DNA from: Chitinophaga sp. sic0106
GTDB taxonomy: Bacteria; Bacteroidota; Bacteroidia; Chitinophagales; Chitinophagaceae
Length of the DNA stretch: 64,000 nt
NCBI RefSeq assembly: GCF_019219075.1
Contig: NZ_JAHUWJ010000003.1
Coordinates: forward strand, 485,189-549,188
Direction of reading: 5' to 3'
How positions within the stretch are numbered: position 1 is the first letter of the stretch; each line of letters begins with the position of its first letter. Under the pieces are notes generated by a model that had not been told where the DNA came from, searched no databases, and saw only the letters and a program-made list of their open reading frames with translations. The translations under genes and the position numbers were made by a program. Of the stretch, positions 25,277 through 34,388 are shown piece by piece.

Positions 25277-25888
25277 ATGCATCAGTTATTGCAACATATA
25301 GTGGGCCAGCCTCACCTGCATGCCAGGTGGCTCAACACCCTGTCGTTCATGGAAAATGCCGGCGCCCGGAAGATATCCGGCTGTGAGCACCCTACCAGCG
25401 TGGATCTCATTCAACTCAAACATGCTGCTGAGGAACACCGCCACGCCTATTACCTGAAAAAGCAAATCCTGAAACTGGATGCCCAGCTGTGCAAAACCTA
25501 TCTGCCACATGAGCTGCTCGCGGCCACGCATACACGCCATTACCTTCATCAGCTGGACATGCGTACCTCCCGCTATCTGAAGCAACAATTCGGCCTGGCC
25601 GGACAGGCACTCAAAAATGCCGCTTATCTCTTTGTAACCTATGCGATAGAAGTAAGAGCAGATGAACTGTACCCGGTATACCAACAAGCGCTGGATGAAG
25701 CCAACAGCAAAGTGATGGTACGGTCCATCATTGTGGAAGAAGAAGGACACCTGGAAGAAATGATCAGCCAGCTGAAACTATTTTCGCCCGACTGGGAAGC
25801 GCATGCCCTCCATATACAAGAACTGGAAAAAGGGTTGTTTGTAAAATGGCTGGTAGCCATTGAAGAAGAATTAAATATATACGCCTAA
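25277..25888 (+). CDS. Ferritin-like putative diiron protein linked to bioB
   Basis: A 203-residue all-helical protein I cannot name. Its acidic and histidine residues follow the spacing of a four-helix diiron carboxylate site: E26 on helix 1, E53-H-R-H56 (ExxH) on helix 2, E125 on helix 3 and E155-E-G-H158 (ExxH) on helix 4. This is the pattern of rubrerythrin, MiaE and related oxidases and hydroxylases. No signal peptide, so cytoplasmic. It is followed after 32 bp by bioB and diverges from a MocR regulator with shared operators. A role in biotin synthesis, such as supplying an oxidised acyl precursor or iron-sulfur maintenance, is inference from context. A heme-oxygenase-like fold is an alternative. 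Confidence 0.6.
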   Translation: MHQLLQHIVGQPHLHARWLNTLSFMENAGARKISGCEHPTSVDLIQLKHAAEEHRHAYYLKKQILKLDAQLCKTYLPHELLAATHTRHYLHQLDMRTSRYLKQQFGLAGQALKNAAYLFVTYAIEVRADELYPVYQQALDEANSKVMVRSIIVEEEGHLEEMISQLKLFSPDWEAHALHIQELEKGLFVKWLVAIEEELNIYA

Positions 25889-25920
25889 GCATACACGAAA
25901 TTTAAATCTATAAGGAAGCA

Positions 25921-26904
25921 ATGACAGCTGAAATCAGACACGACTGGACCAAAGAAGAGATCCAGGCCATTTACGACCAGCCGCTGATGGAACTGGTATA
26001 CCAGGCCGCCGGCGTTCACCGCAGGTACCATGCCGCAGATGAAGTACAGGTATGTACCCTGCTATCCATTAAAACCGGCGGATGCCCGGAAGACTGCTCC
26101 TACTGCGGGCAGGCAGCACGGTATCAAACCAACATCAAAGTACAGGCATTGCTACCTGTTGAAACGGTAATTGCACATGCACAAAAGGCGAAAGACACCG
26201 GCTCTACCCGTTTTTGTATGGCTGCTGCCTGGAGGGAAGTACGTGATAACCGTGATTTCGACAAGGTAATAGATATGGTGAAAGGGGTGAATGAGTTGGG
26301 CATGGAGGTATGCTGTACCCTGGGCATGCTCACCGAAGAACAAGCCATCCGCCTGCAGGAAGCCGGCTTACATGCCTACAACCACAACCTGGATACTTCC
26401 GAAGAATATTATAAAGAGATCATCTCTACCCGCAAATTCGATAACAGAATCAATACCATCAACAACGTTCGCAAAGCCGGTATCACCGTATGCTCCGGCG
26501 GCATCATCGGTTTGGGTGAAACCCACCACGACCGTATGGCTATGCTGCTGACCCTGGCCACCATGCCAAAGCATCCGGAATCCGTACCGGTAAATGCACT
26601 CGCGCGGGTAAAAGGAACGCCGTTGGAAAATAACCCTAAGGTGGACATATGGGATATGGTCCGGATGATTGCAACAGCAAGAATAATTATGCCCGCCTCT
26701 GTAGTGAGGCTGAGCGCAGGCCGCATCGAAATGACCGAAGCAGAACAAGCCTGGTGCTTTATGGCAGGTGCCAACTCCATTTTCACCGGAGAACGTCAGA
26801 CCTTACTGGTGACGCCTAATCCGGGTGTGGATGAAGATATGCAAATGTTGCAAACGCTGGGACTCAAACCTATGGAAGCCCGAAAAGAAGCACACTCCTG
26901 TTAA
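25921..26904 (+). CDS. bioB: Biotin synthase (radical SAM)
   Basis: A 327-residue radical SAM enzyme that inserts sulfur into dethiobiotin, the last step of biotin synthesis. The SAM-binding cluster motif [14 protein letters not shown] gives C55, C59 and C62. The [2Fe-2S] ligands are expected in the CCTLGML stretch, the YNHNLDTS region and VRLSAGR, all present. Other family blocks [22 protein letters not shown] [16 protein letters not shown] and [23 protein letters not shown] are intact. Length is normal. No other bio genes are in the window. It is the second gene of a MocR-controlled operon and ends at a strong terminator. Confidence 0.97.
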   Translation: MTAEIRHDWTKEEIQAIYDQPLMELVYQAAGVHRRYHAADEVQVCTLLSIKTGGCPEDCSYCGQAARYQTNIKVQALLPVETVIAHAQKAKDTGSTRFCMAAAWREVRDNRDFDKVIDMVKGVNELGMEVCCTLGMLTEEQAIRLQEAGLHAYNHNLDTSEEYYKEIISTRKFDNRINTINNVRKAGITVCSGGIIGLGETHHDRMAMLLTLATMPKHPESVPVNALARVKGTPLENNPKVDIWDMVRMIATARIIMPASVVRLSAGRIEMTEAEQAWCFMAGANSIFTGERQTLLVTPNPGVDEDMQMLQTLGLKPMEARKEAHSC

Positions 26905-26926
26905 GGAGTTAAACCCTGAAAATAAA

Positions 26927-26958
26927 ATCACCACCCGTCCGGGTGGTGATCTTTTTTT
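26927..26958 (+). terminator. Intrinsic terminator of bioB operon
   Basis: An 11-bp perfect stem, ATCACCACCCG with CGGGTGGTGAT around a 2-nt spacer, is followed by CTTTTTTT, 22 bp after the bioB stop. Confidence 0.92.
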
Positions 26959-27043
26959 GTGTTGTCTCTCGAAGGAATTGCCACTGAAGGATTCCGAATG
27001 CAGCGAGGGATACTGCCGGGGGAGCTTAAAAAGCGCTCCGTGT

Positions 27044-28615
27044 TTACAAATTAATATAATCGACATCCACCACTTTCCCGAAACCGGTGAAAGAATAATA
27101 GCTTGGATTTGTAGAAAGCTCCATGTTGATGACATCTACCTTTCCTCCCATAGTGCCCTGTGCAGCGTTAAATACGCCTACAGCCAGGCCAACCACCGGT
27201 GGCTCAATCTGTGCTCTGTTATAATTTTGTGGTCTTAACAGATAAGCTGCCCAGGAGGGTAAAATGCAGTTCATACCGGATTTCAGCATCGTTATTTCTG
27301 AGCCTGCACCGTAATCGCGCAGCAGCCATTGTTTTTTAGCATCCATGTCATAAGCGTAGAGTTTTTCTTTCACGCTGTAAATGAGGAAGCCGTAGCGGTT
27401 ATCTACTTCATAATGATCCGCCTGGGCGAGTTCCGGAAGAGTAATTTCTTCCAGTTTTTCTGCGGAGGTGGTACCACTGGTAGTTAAAGTGATACGCGCA
27501 ATGAACCTTTTATTGGCGGCATCTTTCAGCACAGCCACTGCCTGTCCGCCGAAAGCTGCCGTATGCGCCATATACAGGAGGTCCATACCTACGTTATTTG
27601 GATCAAAGCCACCTGCTTTAGGGAGGAGCGTGGTCATGTAACTGGTACTTCCGCCATAGTGTTTCATGAAACGCTTATTATCCTCATCATATACAATGGA
27701 CAACAGTTCGAGCAGATTTAACGGGGCAGCTATGTATGGAGATATTTTAAAAGTTTCTCCTGTATTGAGTTTGTTGATAGGAATTCCAAAAACGTCCTTA
27801 CTCGTTGAGTTGGATCTGTATAGTTGTCCTTCATAATAAGCATAACCAACACCTCTGCCCTGACTATGTACCCATAAAGGATTGGAAGGGTACAAATTGG
27901 CCGTTTCGAAACGGAAGGAATAGCTAGGGGACCGCCAGAGCATCCCATTACTGAGATTTATTTTCTCACTTGAAAATTCAGACCCCAGGTATATCCAGTT
28001 TTTAAATCCTGTTTCTGCCACGTTGATACTCAGGTTAGTCACGTTCATGTATTTGGGCTTGCCTTCCAGTGTAAGTGATTTACCACTTACAGGATCTTTA
28101 ATTTTGCTCAGCAAATCCAGGTGACGGATGGGGTAAACACCCAGCTGCGTCAAATCTTCTTCCCAGAATTGTACATTTGTTTTACCACCTACATCGGACA
28201 TAAAGAACCAGCCTTTGGTACCAAAAGCACCAATCACACTCATCACGAAACTTTTGGACCAGGAAATACCAGTCGACTTTTCTTTCACGGTATAGTACAC
28301 ATTGTAATAACCCGCCTGTAAAGGCACTTCTACGGTAAGATTACGGGCAGAATCCAGGAGTTTGAATTTATTTTCGGAAGCATTATCAATCGCCATCCAC
28401 TCGTAAGTAAAGTGATCAGCTACGGTATCCTGGGTAAAAGTTAACTGCGGCGTAATGGGAACGATTGTTCCCAGCTTCACCACTACCGTATCCGGAATAC
28501 CCTTGATCGCCAATGCATTTACTTCTTTATAATCATAATTTCCCAAATCCTTTCTACAGGCGGCAAACAGCACTACCAGAGAAAGTAAGCATATATATCT
28601 CATCATATTCGTCAT
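27044..28615 (-). CDS. PKD-like family lipoprotein
   Basis: A 523-residue lipoprotein (MMRYICLLSLVVLFAACRKD, lipobox FAAC). The first 130 residues resemble the PKD-like module of this Bacteroidota family: VPITPQLTFTQDTVADHFTYEWMAID...VEVPLQAGYYNVYYTVKEKSTGISWSKSFVMSV. The rest is beta-rich and may be a propeller (FFMSDVGGKTNVQFWEEDL and similar). It is the last gene of the sigma/FecR/SusCD/DUF4843 locus, where such lipoproteins are thought to sit on the outer surface and bind cargo for SusCD. 10 bp from DUF4843, so in one operon. Confidence 0.85.
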   Translation of the reverse strand: MTNMMRYICLLSLVVLFAACRKDLGNYDYKEVNALAIKGIPDTVVVKLGTIVPITPQLTFTQDTVADHFTYEWMAIDNASENKFKLLDSARNLTVEVPLQAGYYNVYYTVKEKSTGISWSKSFVMSVIGAFGTKGWFFMSDVGGKTNVQFWEEDLTQLGVYPIRHLDLLSKIKDPVSGKSLTLEGKPKYMNVTNLSINVAETGFKNWIYLGSEFSSEKINLSNGMLWRSPSYSFRFETANLYPSNPLWVHSQGRGVGYAYYEGQLYRSNSTSKDVFGIPINKLNTGETFKISPYIAAPLNLLELLSIVYDEDNKRFMKHYGGSTSYMTTLLPKAGGFDPNNVGMDLLYMAHTAAFGGQAVAVLKDAANKRFIARITLTTSGTTSAEKLEEITLPELAQADHYEVDNRYGFLIYSVKEKLYAYDMDAKKQWLLRDYGAGSEITMLKSGMNCILPSWAAYLLRPQNYNRAQIEPPVVGLAVGVFNAAQGTMGGKVDVINMELSTNPSYYSFTGFGKVVDVDYINL

Positions 28616-28625
28616 GATTGTGTGT

Positions 28626-29465
28626 TTATTTGATTAATGTACCAAACGTAATCGGATCACCATTTTCATCGGTATAATTGCGGCCGTTTTGTTTTTCAAC
28701 ACCCAGCCACCAGTACAGGTATTTGCACCAGGTACCGATCTTGTCGAGCAGCTTGGATTTATCGGCAGTAGTGGTAGGCAGCACCGTAAACTCTTTCGGG
28801 TCCATACCAATCACCTGTGTCAGCAGCAGCACTTTCGTACGTGAATATTTACCGAGGTAAAACGGCACATAGGGCTTGAACCACGTATCGGACCATATGC
28901 CCGGCTCCCCTGTGATATCGTCCATATCGATGATATACTCAATGATATTGAGGCTGTCGCGGCCATTGATACTACGTTTCCACGGGAAGTTGATACCAAA
29001 GTTTTCATTTGCTTTCAGGTGAAGCGCCAGCATCAGTGTATCTTTCTGAAAATCGGGGGAACGATGAAATTTGATTAGAATGGAATCCCTGGTACTATTT
29101 GCGGTCAGTTTAAATGGTTTATTCAGGAACTCGAAGTGCACGCCTTCCTTCATGGTGGAAGAATCTGCCACTTCAACGGTGTAAGTCCTGTCGGTGGTGT
29201 ACTTACCACCTGTTGGCCTTACATAAATGGCCATCACCGTATCCGTTACATCCAACGGCGTATAGCCGAGGGTGATATACCGGCGGCGGTAGTTATCCAT
29301 CACATCGCCGGAGTTGCTATTGGCAGCATAGTTGAATTTTTCCAGGAAATAAATATCATTTCCGGTGGTGCTATCTTCATAGAGATCCAGGTCCTGCTTT
29401 TGGCAGGCAGCAGCTGCTATCAAGCATATTAGTACGGCAATACTGCGAAAAATATATCTTTCCAT
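28626..29465 (-). CDS. DUF4843 domain lipoprotein
   Basis: A 279-residue lipoprotein; ATG 29465 begins the signal MERYIFRSIAVLICLIAAAACQKQ (lipobox AAAC), whereas the longer frame has no signal. The DUF4843 pattern is visible: YEDSTTGNDIYF near the N-terminus, TVMAIYVRPTGG, EGVHFEF and the C-terminal KLLDKIGTW..YLYWWLGV. Function unknown; it nearly always accompanies SusC, SusD and PKD-like proteins, as here, with gaps of 10-20 bp, so it is likely a surface component of the same import complex. Confidence 0.88.
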   Translation of the reverse strand: MERYIFRSIAVLICLIAAAACQKQDLDLYEDSTTGNDIYFLEKFNYAANSNSGDVMDNYRRRYITLGYTPLDVTDTVMAIYVRPTGGKYTTDRTYTVEVADSSTMKEGVHFEFLNKPFKLTANSTRDSILIKFHRSPDFQKDTLMLALHLKANENFGINFPWKRSINGRDSLNIIEYIIDMDDITGEPGIWSDTWFKPYVPFYLGKYSRTKVLLLTQVIGMDPKEFTVLPTTTADKSKLLDKIGTWCKYLYWWLGVEKQNGRNYTDENGDPITFGTLIK

Positions 29466-29484
29466 ATGACTAATATCTTTATGG

Positions 29485-30906
29485 TTATCTAACTGATGTT
29501 TCGGATTCCGGCACAGGCAACACATATTGATTAAGACTGATCTTGATACCGGCGTTATTATTTGCAGAAGTGATGGTTGTCATTTTCTTACGTTTAAAGA
29601 AGTACCATAACTGCCCTTCGGCATAAAACTCTTTCTGATATTCTTTGGACAGCTCTGCTTCCAGATCTGCGGTGGCAGGGAGGTACACCGGTGTGCGCTG
29701 TCTGTTTACCCTCACTGAATCGAGGTATCCCAACGCAGCGGTTTTATCTGTTTCACATTCGGCAGCGATGTAGTACATTTCGCTAAGGCGTATCAATGGC
29801 ACCATGTATCGGAAAGGATAACGGTCTTTCCGGGAGGCGTCATAATATTTAGCCAGCGTACGGTAGCTTACCCCACTACTGCTCAGCAACCAGTTCTGGG
29901 TATAGCGGTAATCTGCCTGGTTACCTTCATACACGGTTTCGAGCAGTGATGAAGTACCGGCAGCCAGGATACTATCCGGAGAGGTGTTGGGCATAAACAG
30001 GTTTGTACTGGTTTGATACAGGCTGTTTGCATATACCCCAAACAATACTTCTGATCCAAAGATGCGGTCCTGGAAACCTACAGATTCCACCACACTACTG
30101 TAAGTAGCCCATGGGAATACCGGGTGACCGAGTGCTATGGTTTCTTTTGCCTTGGCCAGGGCTGCAGGCTTATCGTTACGGTACAGGAGCACGCGCGCCT
30201 GCAGCGCTTTTACAGCAATCAGGTTTATCCGGTATCCATTTGTATTGTTTAACACTGATCCCTGGGCTACTACCGGATCTTTAGCCATCAGCTGCTCTGC
30301 CATCTTCAAATCATCCAGCACACTATCCAATACCTGACGGGCAGGAATGAAAGACACTACTTCAGAACTGAGTTTGCGGTAATATGGAATAGCGAGTGAT
30401 GACGAGTCCACTGTGTAAATTGGCCCCCACAAGCGGAATACGTCAAAATGCAGGAAGGCTCTTAACGCATAGGCCTGTCCTTTATACAGGTCGCTCTGAG
30501 CAGGCGTCAGGACATTACCGTACTTATTTAAATTGCTAAGCAATTCATTGGCGCCGGCAATACAGAGAAACATTCTTTGCCAGGTAACATCGAGCGTTGC
30601 TTTAAAGGTGGCTTCTGTATAATCCAATTTACTGACAGGGTAAGTCCTTAAGGTGGTATTGCCAATGGCATAGCGTTGCGCCATGATATCAAGTGTAGTA
30701 AGTGTAAGACCTCTTCCATAAAGATCATTACCTGCCATCTTCATATAAATACCATTCATCGCATTCGCAAAACCTTCCGGATTGGAGTAAATCATCTCCT
30801 CTGTAAATTTATCTTCAGGTTTTACGTTCAGCCACTTTTTGCAGGAGCCCAATGCCAGTGCAAGCAGGCAAAGGAGCGCTATTTGATAAGTTCGTATATG
30901 CTTCAT
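29485..30906 (-). CDS. SusD/RagB family outer-membrane lipoprotein
   Basis: A 473-residue lipoprotein (IALLCLLALALGSCKKWLNVKPEDKF, lipobox LGSC). The RagB N-terminal motif KF.EE..Y.NPEGFANAMNGIY and the tetratricopeptide-like helices (QAYALRAFLHFDVFRLWGPIY, YRINLIAVKALQARVLLYR) are clear, as is the C-terminal block RLSEMYYIAAECE...YQKEFYAEGQLWYFFKR. SusD proteins form the lid of the SusC pore and bind the ligand on the cell surface. It starts 12 bp after SusC and is part of the sigma-controlled operon. The substrate is not evident, because no glycosidase is linked. Confidence 0.93.
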   Translation of the reverse strand: MKHIRTYQIALLCLLALALGSCKKWLNVKPEDKFTEEMIYSNPEGFANAMNGIYMKMAGNDLYGRGLTLTTLDIMAQRYAIGNTTLRTYPVSKLDYTEATFKATLDVTWQRMFLCIAGANELLSNLNKYGNVLTPAQSDLYKGQAYALRAFLHFDVFRLWGPIYTVDSSSLAIPYYRKLSSEVVSFIPARQVLDSVLDDLKMAEQLMAKDPVVAQGSVLNNTNGYRINLIAVKALQARVLLYRNDKPAALAKAKETIALGHPVFPWATYSSVVESVGFQDRIFGSEVLFGVYANSLYQTSTNLFMPNTSPDSILAAGTSSLLETVYEGNQADYRYTQNWLLSSSGVSYRTLAKYYDASRKDRYPFRYMVPLIRLSEMYYIAAECETDKTAALGYLDSVRVNRQRTPVYLPATADLEAELSKEYQKEFYAEGQLWYFFKRKKMTTITSANNNAGIKISLNQYVLPVPESETSVR

Positions 30907-30918
30907 GCTGAAAAGAGT

Positions 30919-33900
30919 TTATTGAAAGTTGGTGCTAAGACTAAATGAAAATGATCTGGCGAATGGATAATCGATTCCACGTTCGCGCCTGATGGTCGAC
31001 ACACGGAACACATCGTTCATAAACCCGCTGAGTTTAAGATTGGACAGGTGCAGCTTTGTTAACCATGGTTTGTTACGAAAATCGTAGGCGATATTAAGTG
31101 ATTCCAGTGTGACGGTATTTTCCTGTTGTACAAAGCGGCTGCTCATAGGTGTGGTGGAGGTAATTGAAATAGCTTTGAACTGCGTATAGTCACCCGCTTT
31201 TTTCCAGCGATCATAAAAGGCACGTCTGTCCTGGTTATCAGCCATCACACTATGATAGCTGATATTTTCCACGTTATTGTAGAGCGCGGAATTAACGATA
31301 TCCTGGTCTATGATATAGCGGAAATTCAGGTTGAATGAAAAACCTTTCAGCAACAGGCTGCTGCTAAACACACCCTGTACTTTAGGACGCATGTTACCTA
31401 CTACCACCTGATCTCTGTAATCATAATCCATGGTATGGGTACCATCTTTCTTAATAAATATTTCACGACCTGTATTAGGATCAATACCAGCAGATGGTAC
31501 AGCCCAAATATCATCCGGAGAAAAACCATCCATATAGCGGGTAACGGAATTCAGCTCACGCAGCTTTTCGTTTACACCATGGAGGGCACCGCCCAGTCCC
31601 TGGTAAATTTGGTTATAGAAAGACCCCATTACACCCAGTGTCCAAACGATATTTTTTTCGGGTTTGAATACCGGAGAAAACCTTACATTAAATTCAGCTC
31701 CTTTTACATCCAGGTAACCGGCATTAAACGGATAGCTGGACAATCCGCTGGAGGATGGTAATGACACCGCGATTACCAGTGGATCGGTCAGTTTCTTATA
31801 CCAGTTTACCTGCACGGTCATACGATTATCCATTAACGTTGCATCCAGCCCTATGCTTGTTTGCAGCGTATTTTGCCATTGCAGGTCCGGATTACCTTTT
31901 GTGGAGATGAAAACCCCTTGTCCGAAAATGGTGTAGGAAGGGAGATAATTATACGTACTTACAGAGGTATAGGAGTTAAAGTTCTGGTTACCTGTCAGCC
32001 CGATATTCCCTCTGAGACGCAGCTGGTTAATCCACTTGAATTGCTTGAAGTAGTTTTCCTGATCCAGGTTCCAGGAACCACCTACACTATAATATGGTGA
32101 ATACGGATTGTTGGTACCAAAGGAAGTAGAGCCATCGTAACGGAAGGTAACGTCCGCATTATATTTACGATTGTAAGAATAGTTCACTGACGCCAGCAGG
32201 GCGTTACGGCGTGTTACCCGTTTAAGAGACACCGGTGTACCATCTTCCTTGTAACCAAATGCGAATTGCATATTGCCGTTGCTGGCAGTAGGAAATCCTT
32301 CCATAGCAAAGTCGGCTGCCTGGTTATTCTGTTCTTCTATCTCCGCGCGGCCATTGGCAGTCAGGGAGCTCCTATTCCATACCTTAAACCAGGTGAGCAT
32401 AGTATTGGCAGTATAGGCGAAGCCATCTACCCGTGAGTAATCGAGGGTACCTTTCTTTTCAAATATGAGTCTGTCGAAGGTGGTGTTTAGTGGAGACACA
32501 AATTTCTCTGCCACAGTATTGTTCTTCCTCAGTTGCAGGTTGGTAGTCCAGCGTAATGAACTGGTGAAATCATAGGTGGCCTGCAGGTTATTCGTTACCG
32601 CAAAAGTTTTGGTACGATCAAAGCTGTTCAGACTGGCATTATATAGGGGGTTTGCCATGCGGATAGAATCCAATTCTCCTCTTGACCTTATAATATCCAG
32701 GTAGGCGATATTAGCTGGTAATTTCCGATAATACGGGTTTACGTTTACCCAGGTAGAGAAGTTACCATATGGAGATTCTTCTCCTTTTACCCCATTGATA
32801 TAAAGATTATTACTGAGATTGAATCTGCCAGGGCGATATATCAGGTTTATTCTTGCACCGTAATCTTCTTTTTTACTTCCGATCATGGTACCTCTTATAC
32901 TGCGGTAGTTGGCGCTGGCATCAAACATCAAGGTGCTGGAGCCGGCAGAAGCATAGATGGAGTGGCGGTCGGATATGCCTGTTTGTAACGGCTGGCTGAG
33001 CCAGTAGGTGTTGACACCTCTTTCTACTTCCTGTAATCTGCGGGAGTAAAGCGTATCGTAGTATTTGTATTTATTTTCCGGCACATCGAAACGGGTATCC
33101 GGAATATAGGCACCGGACAATCTTTCAAACTCCAGTTTTTCTCTGGCGTCCATACGGTTATAACTGCTCAGGTCCGGTAATTCCACGGTGAGGTCATTGG
33201 TATAGGAAAAGCGTGGCTGGCCGGGTTTAGGCATCACGGTTTCGATTACTACCACCCCGTTGGAGGCGCGGCTACCGTACATGGCGGTGGAGGCGGCATC
33301 TTTAAGGATGGTCATGGAGGCGATGCGGTTGATATCCAGGTCCATCACTGTACGTAGGTCTGTTTCAAAACCGTTGAGTATAAACAGTGGTTGGTTCGGG
33401 TCATTTGAAAATCGGTCGCGCAGTGCATCCGTACTGATACTGGTTTGACCCCTTAGTTCAATGGTGGGCAGGACATTGGGGTTACTGCCTGCCAGGTTAT
33501 TTTCCATGAGGAGAAAAGAAGGATCGAGGGAGCGCAGGCTCTGTACCACATTGGTATTGCTGACGGTGCGCAGCATCTCGCCGGAGTAGGTGGCGGTGGC
33601 ACCGGAAAAGGTTTTGGCATTACGTGTAACCATCCCTGTTATTACCACATCTTTCAGGGATTCGCTGCCACTCTGGAGTCGAATCTGCAAGGTCTTGCTG
33701 TCCGTCACACGTTTTTCGGTGGTTTGGAAGCCGAGGGAGGTGAATACCAGGCTGCCCCCCGGTGGCACGGCAATGCGGAACTGCCCCTGTTCGTTGGTAG
33801 CAGTACCGGTGGTGCTGCCTTTCACCCGGACACTTACGCCGGGAATGGGCTGGCCCACTTCATTGAGCACCTGACCGCTGATGTGCAGCGCCGTATCAAT

Positions 33901-34254
33901 GGGTGTGGTAATGAAGGGCGATATCATGGCCGGCTTGGGCTTAATGATAACAGATTCGTCTTCTACCTGGAACAGCAGGTCCGTTTCCTGGAGTGTAAGC
34001 TGTAATAGCTGGCGTACGTCCATGGCTTTAACATCCAGCGACACACGCTTCGTTTTTTCGAGCCTGGCGGCGTCGATCACGAGGATGTTTAGTCCGGTTT
34101 GCTGGCGGATGGCCTTGAATACGGCCTTCACCGGCACGTCTTTCATTTTCAGCGTTACAAGTTGCCCGCTTGTGCGGGCGGAAACCTGCAGCAAAGCGGC
34201 CAATAGCAGAACAGATGTTAACTTCATTGCTCTTAGCAGTTGGGATAAATGCAT
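30919..34254 (-). CDS. SusC/RagA family TonB-dependent transporter with N-terminal STN signalling domain
   Basis: A 1111-residue outer-membrane transporter. After the signal peptide (MKLTSVLLLAALLQVSARTSGQ) comes an STN domain (about residues 35-105: TLKMKDVPVKAVFKAIRQQTGLNILV...LLQLTLQETDLLFQVEDESVIIKP), then a CarboxypepD_reg-like domain (ISGQVLNEVGQPIPGVSVRVKGSTTGTATNEQGQF), the plug (TIELRGQTSIST..; DINRIASMTILKDAASTAMYGSRASNGVVVIET, the SusC signature) and a 22-strand-type barrel ending in FSFSLSTNFQ. The STN domain fits control by the FecR/ECF pair just upstream: cargo binding outside signals to the inner membrane. Cargo unknown. Confidence 0.95.
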   Translation of the reverse strand: MHLSQLLRAMKLTSVLLLAALLQVSARTSGQLVTLKMKDVPVKAVFKAIRQQTGLNILVIDAARLEKTKRVSLDVKAMDVRQLLQLTLQETDLLFQVEDESVIIKPKPAMISPFITTPIDTALHISGQVLNEVGQPIPGVSVRVKGSTTGTATNEQGQFRIAVPPGGSLVFTSLGFQTTEKRVTDSKTLQIRLQSGSESLKDVVITGMVTRNAKTFSGATATYSGEMLRTVSNTNVVQSLRSLDPSFLLMENNLAGSNPNVLPTIELRGQTSISTDALRDRFSNDPNQPLFILNGFETDLRTVMDLDINRIASMTILKDAASTAMYGSRASNGVVVIETVMPKPGQPRFSYTNDLTVELPDLSSYNRMDAREKLEFERLSGAYIPDTRFDVPENKYKYYDTLYSRRLQEVERGVNTYWLSQPLQTGISDRHSIYASAGSSTLMFDASANYRSIRGTMIGSKKEDYGARINLIYRPGRFNLSNNLYINGVKGEESPYGNFSTWVNVNPYYRKLPANIAYLDIIRSRGELDSIRMANPLYNASLNSFDRTKTFAVTNNLQATYDFTSSLRWTTNLQLRKNNTVAEKFVSPLNTTFDRLIFEKKGTLDYSRVDGFAYTANTMLTWFKVWNRSSLTANGRAEIEEQNNQAADFAMEGFPTASNGNMQFAFGYKEDGTPVSLKRVTRRNALLASVNYSYNRKYNADVTFRYDGSTSFGTNNPYSPYYSVGGSWNLDQENYFKQFKWINQLRLRGNIGLTGNQNFNSYTSVSTYNYLPSYTIFGQGVFISTKGNPDLQWQNTLQTSIGLDATLMDNRMTVQVNWYKKLTDPLVIAVSLPSSSGLSSYPFNAGYLDVKGAEFNVRFSPVFKPEKNIVWTLGVMGSFYNQIYQGLGGALHGVNEKLRELNSVTRYMDGFSPDDIWAVPSAGIDPNTGREIFIKKDGTHTMDYDYRDQVVVGNMRPKVQGVFSSSLLLKGFSFNLNFRYIIDQDIVNSALYNNVENISYHSVMADNQDRRAFYDRWKKAGDYTQFKAISITSTTPMSSRFVQQENTVTLESLNIAYDFRNKPWLTKLHLSNLKLSGFMNDVFRVSTIRRERGIDYPFARSFSFSLSTNFQ

Positions 34255-34321
34255 ATATTTGCTTCGTTGTTTGGTTGATTAAAAAGGTTTAGCGGCCTTG
34301 TTTAAAGTCAAATAACATCCG

Positions 34322-34346
34322 GCTCCTGTTACCGCAGGAGCTTTTT
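34322..34346. other. Hairpin between fecR and susC
   Basis: GCTCCTG and CAGGAGC form a 7-bp stem with a 6-nt loop followed by TTTTT on the plus strand only. The operon runs on the minus strand, so this would not terminate it; it may instead be a leader hairpin of the susC message or a barrier to antisense transcription. Confidence 0.4.
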
Positions 34347-34388
34347 GTTTTTAGTTAGTTGGTTACTGTCTGTTTTAGGTTTAGATAA

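Noticed and set aside
25286..25750. 154-codon minus-strand frame
   Set aside because: Antisense to the ferritin-like protein, which has the diiron spacing and operon position.
34322..34346. Possible terminator ending the FecR message
   Set aside because: The T-run is on the plus strand, opposite to the operon, so it is listed only as a hairpin.
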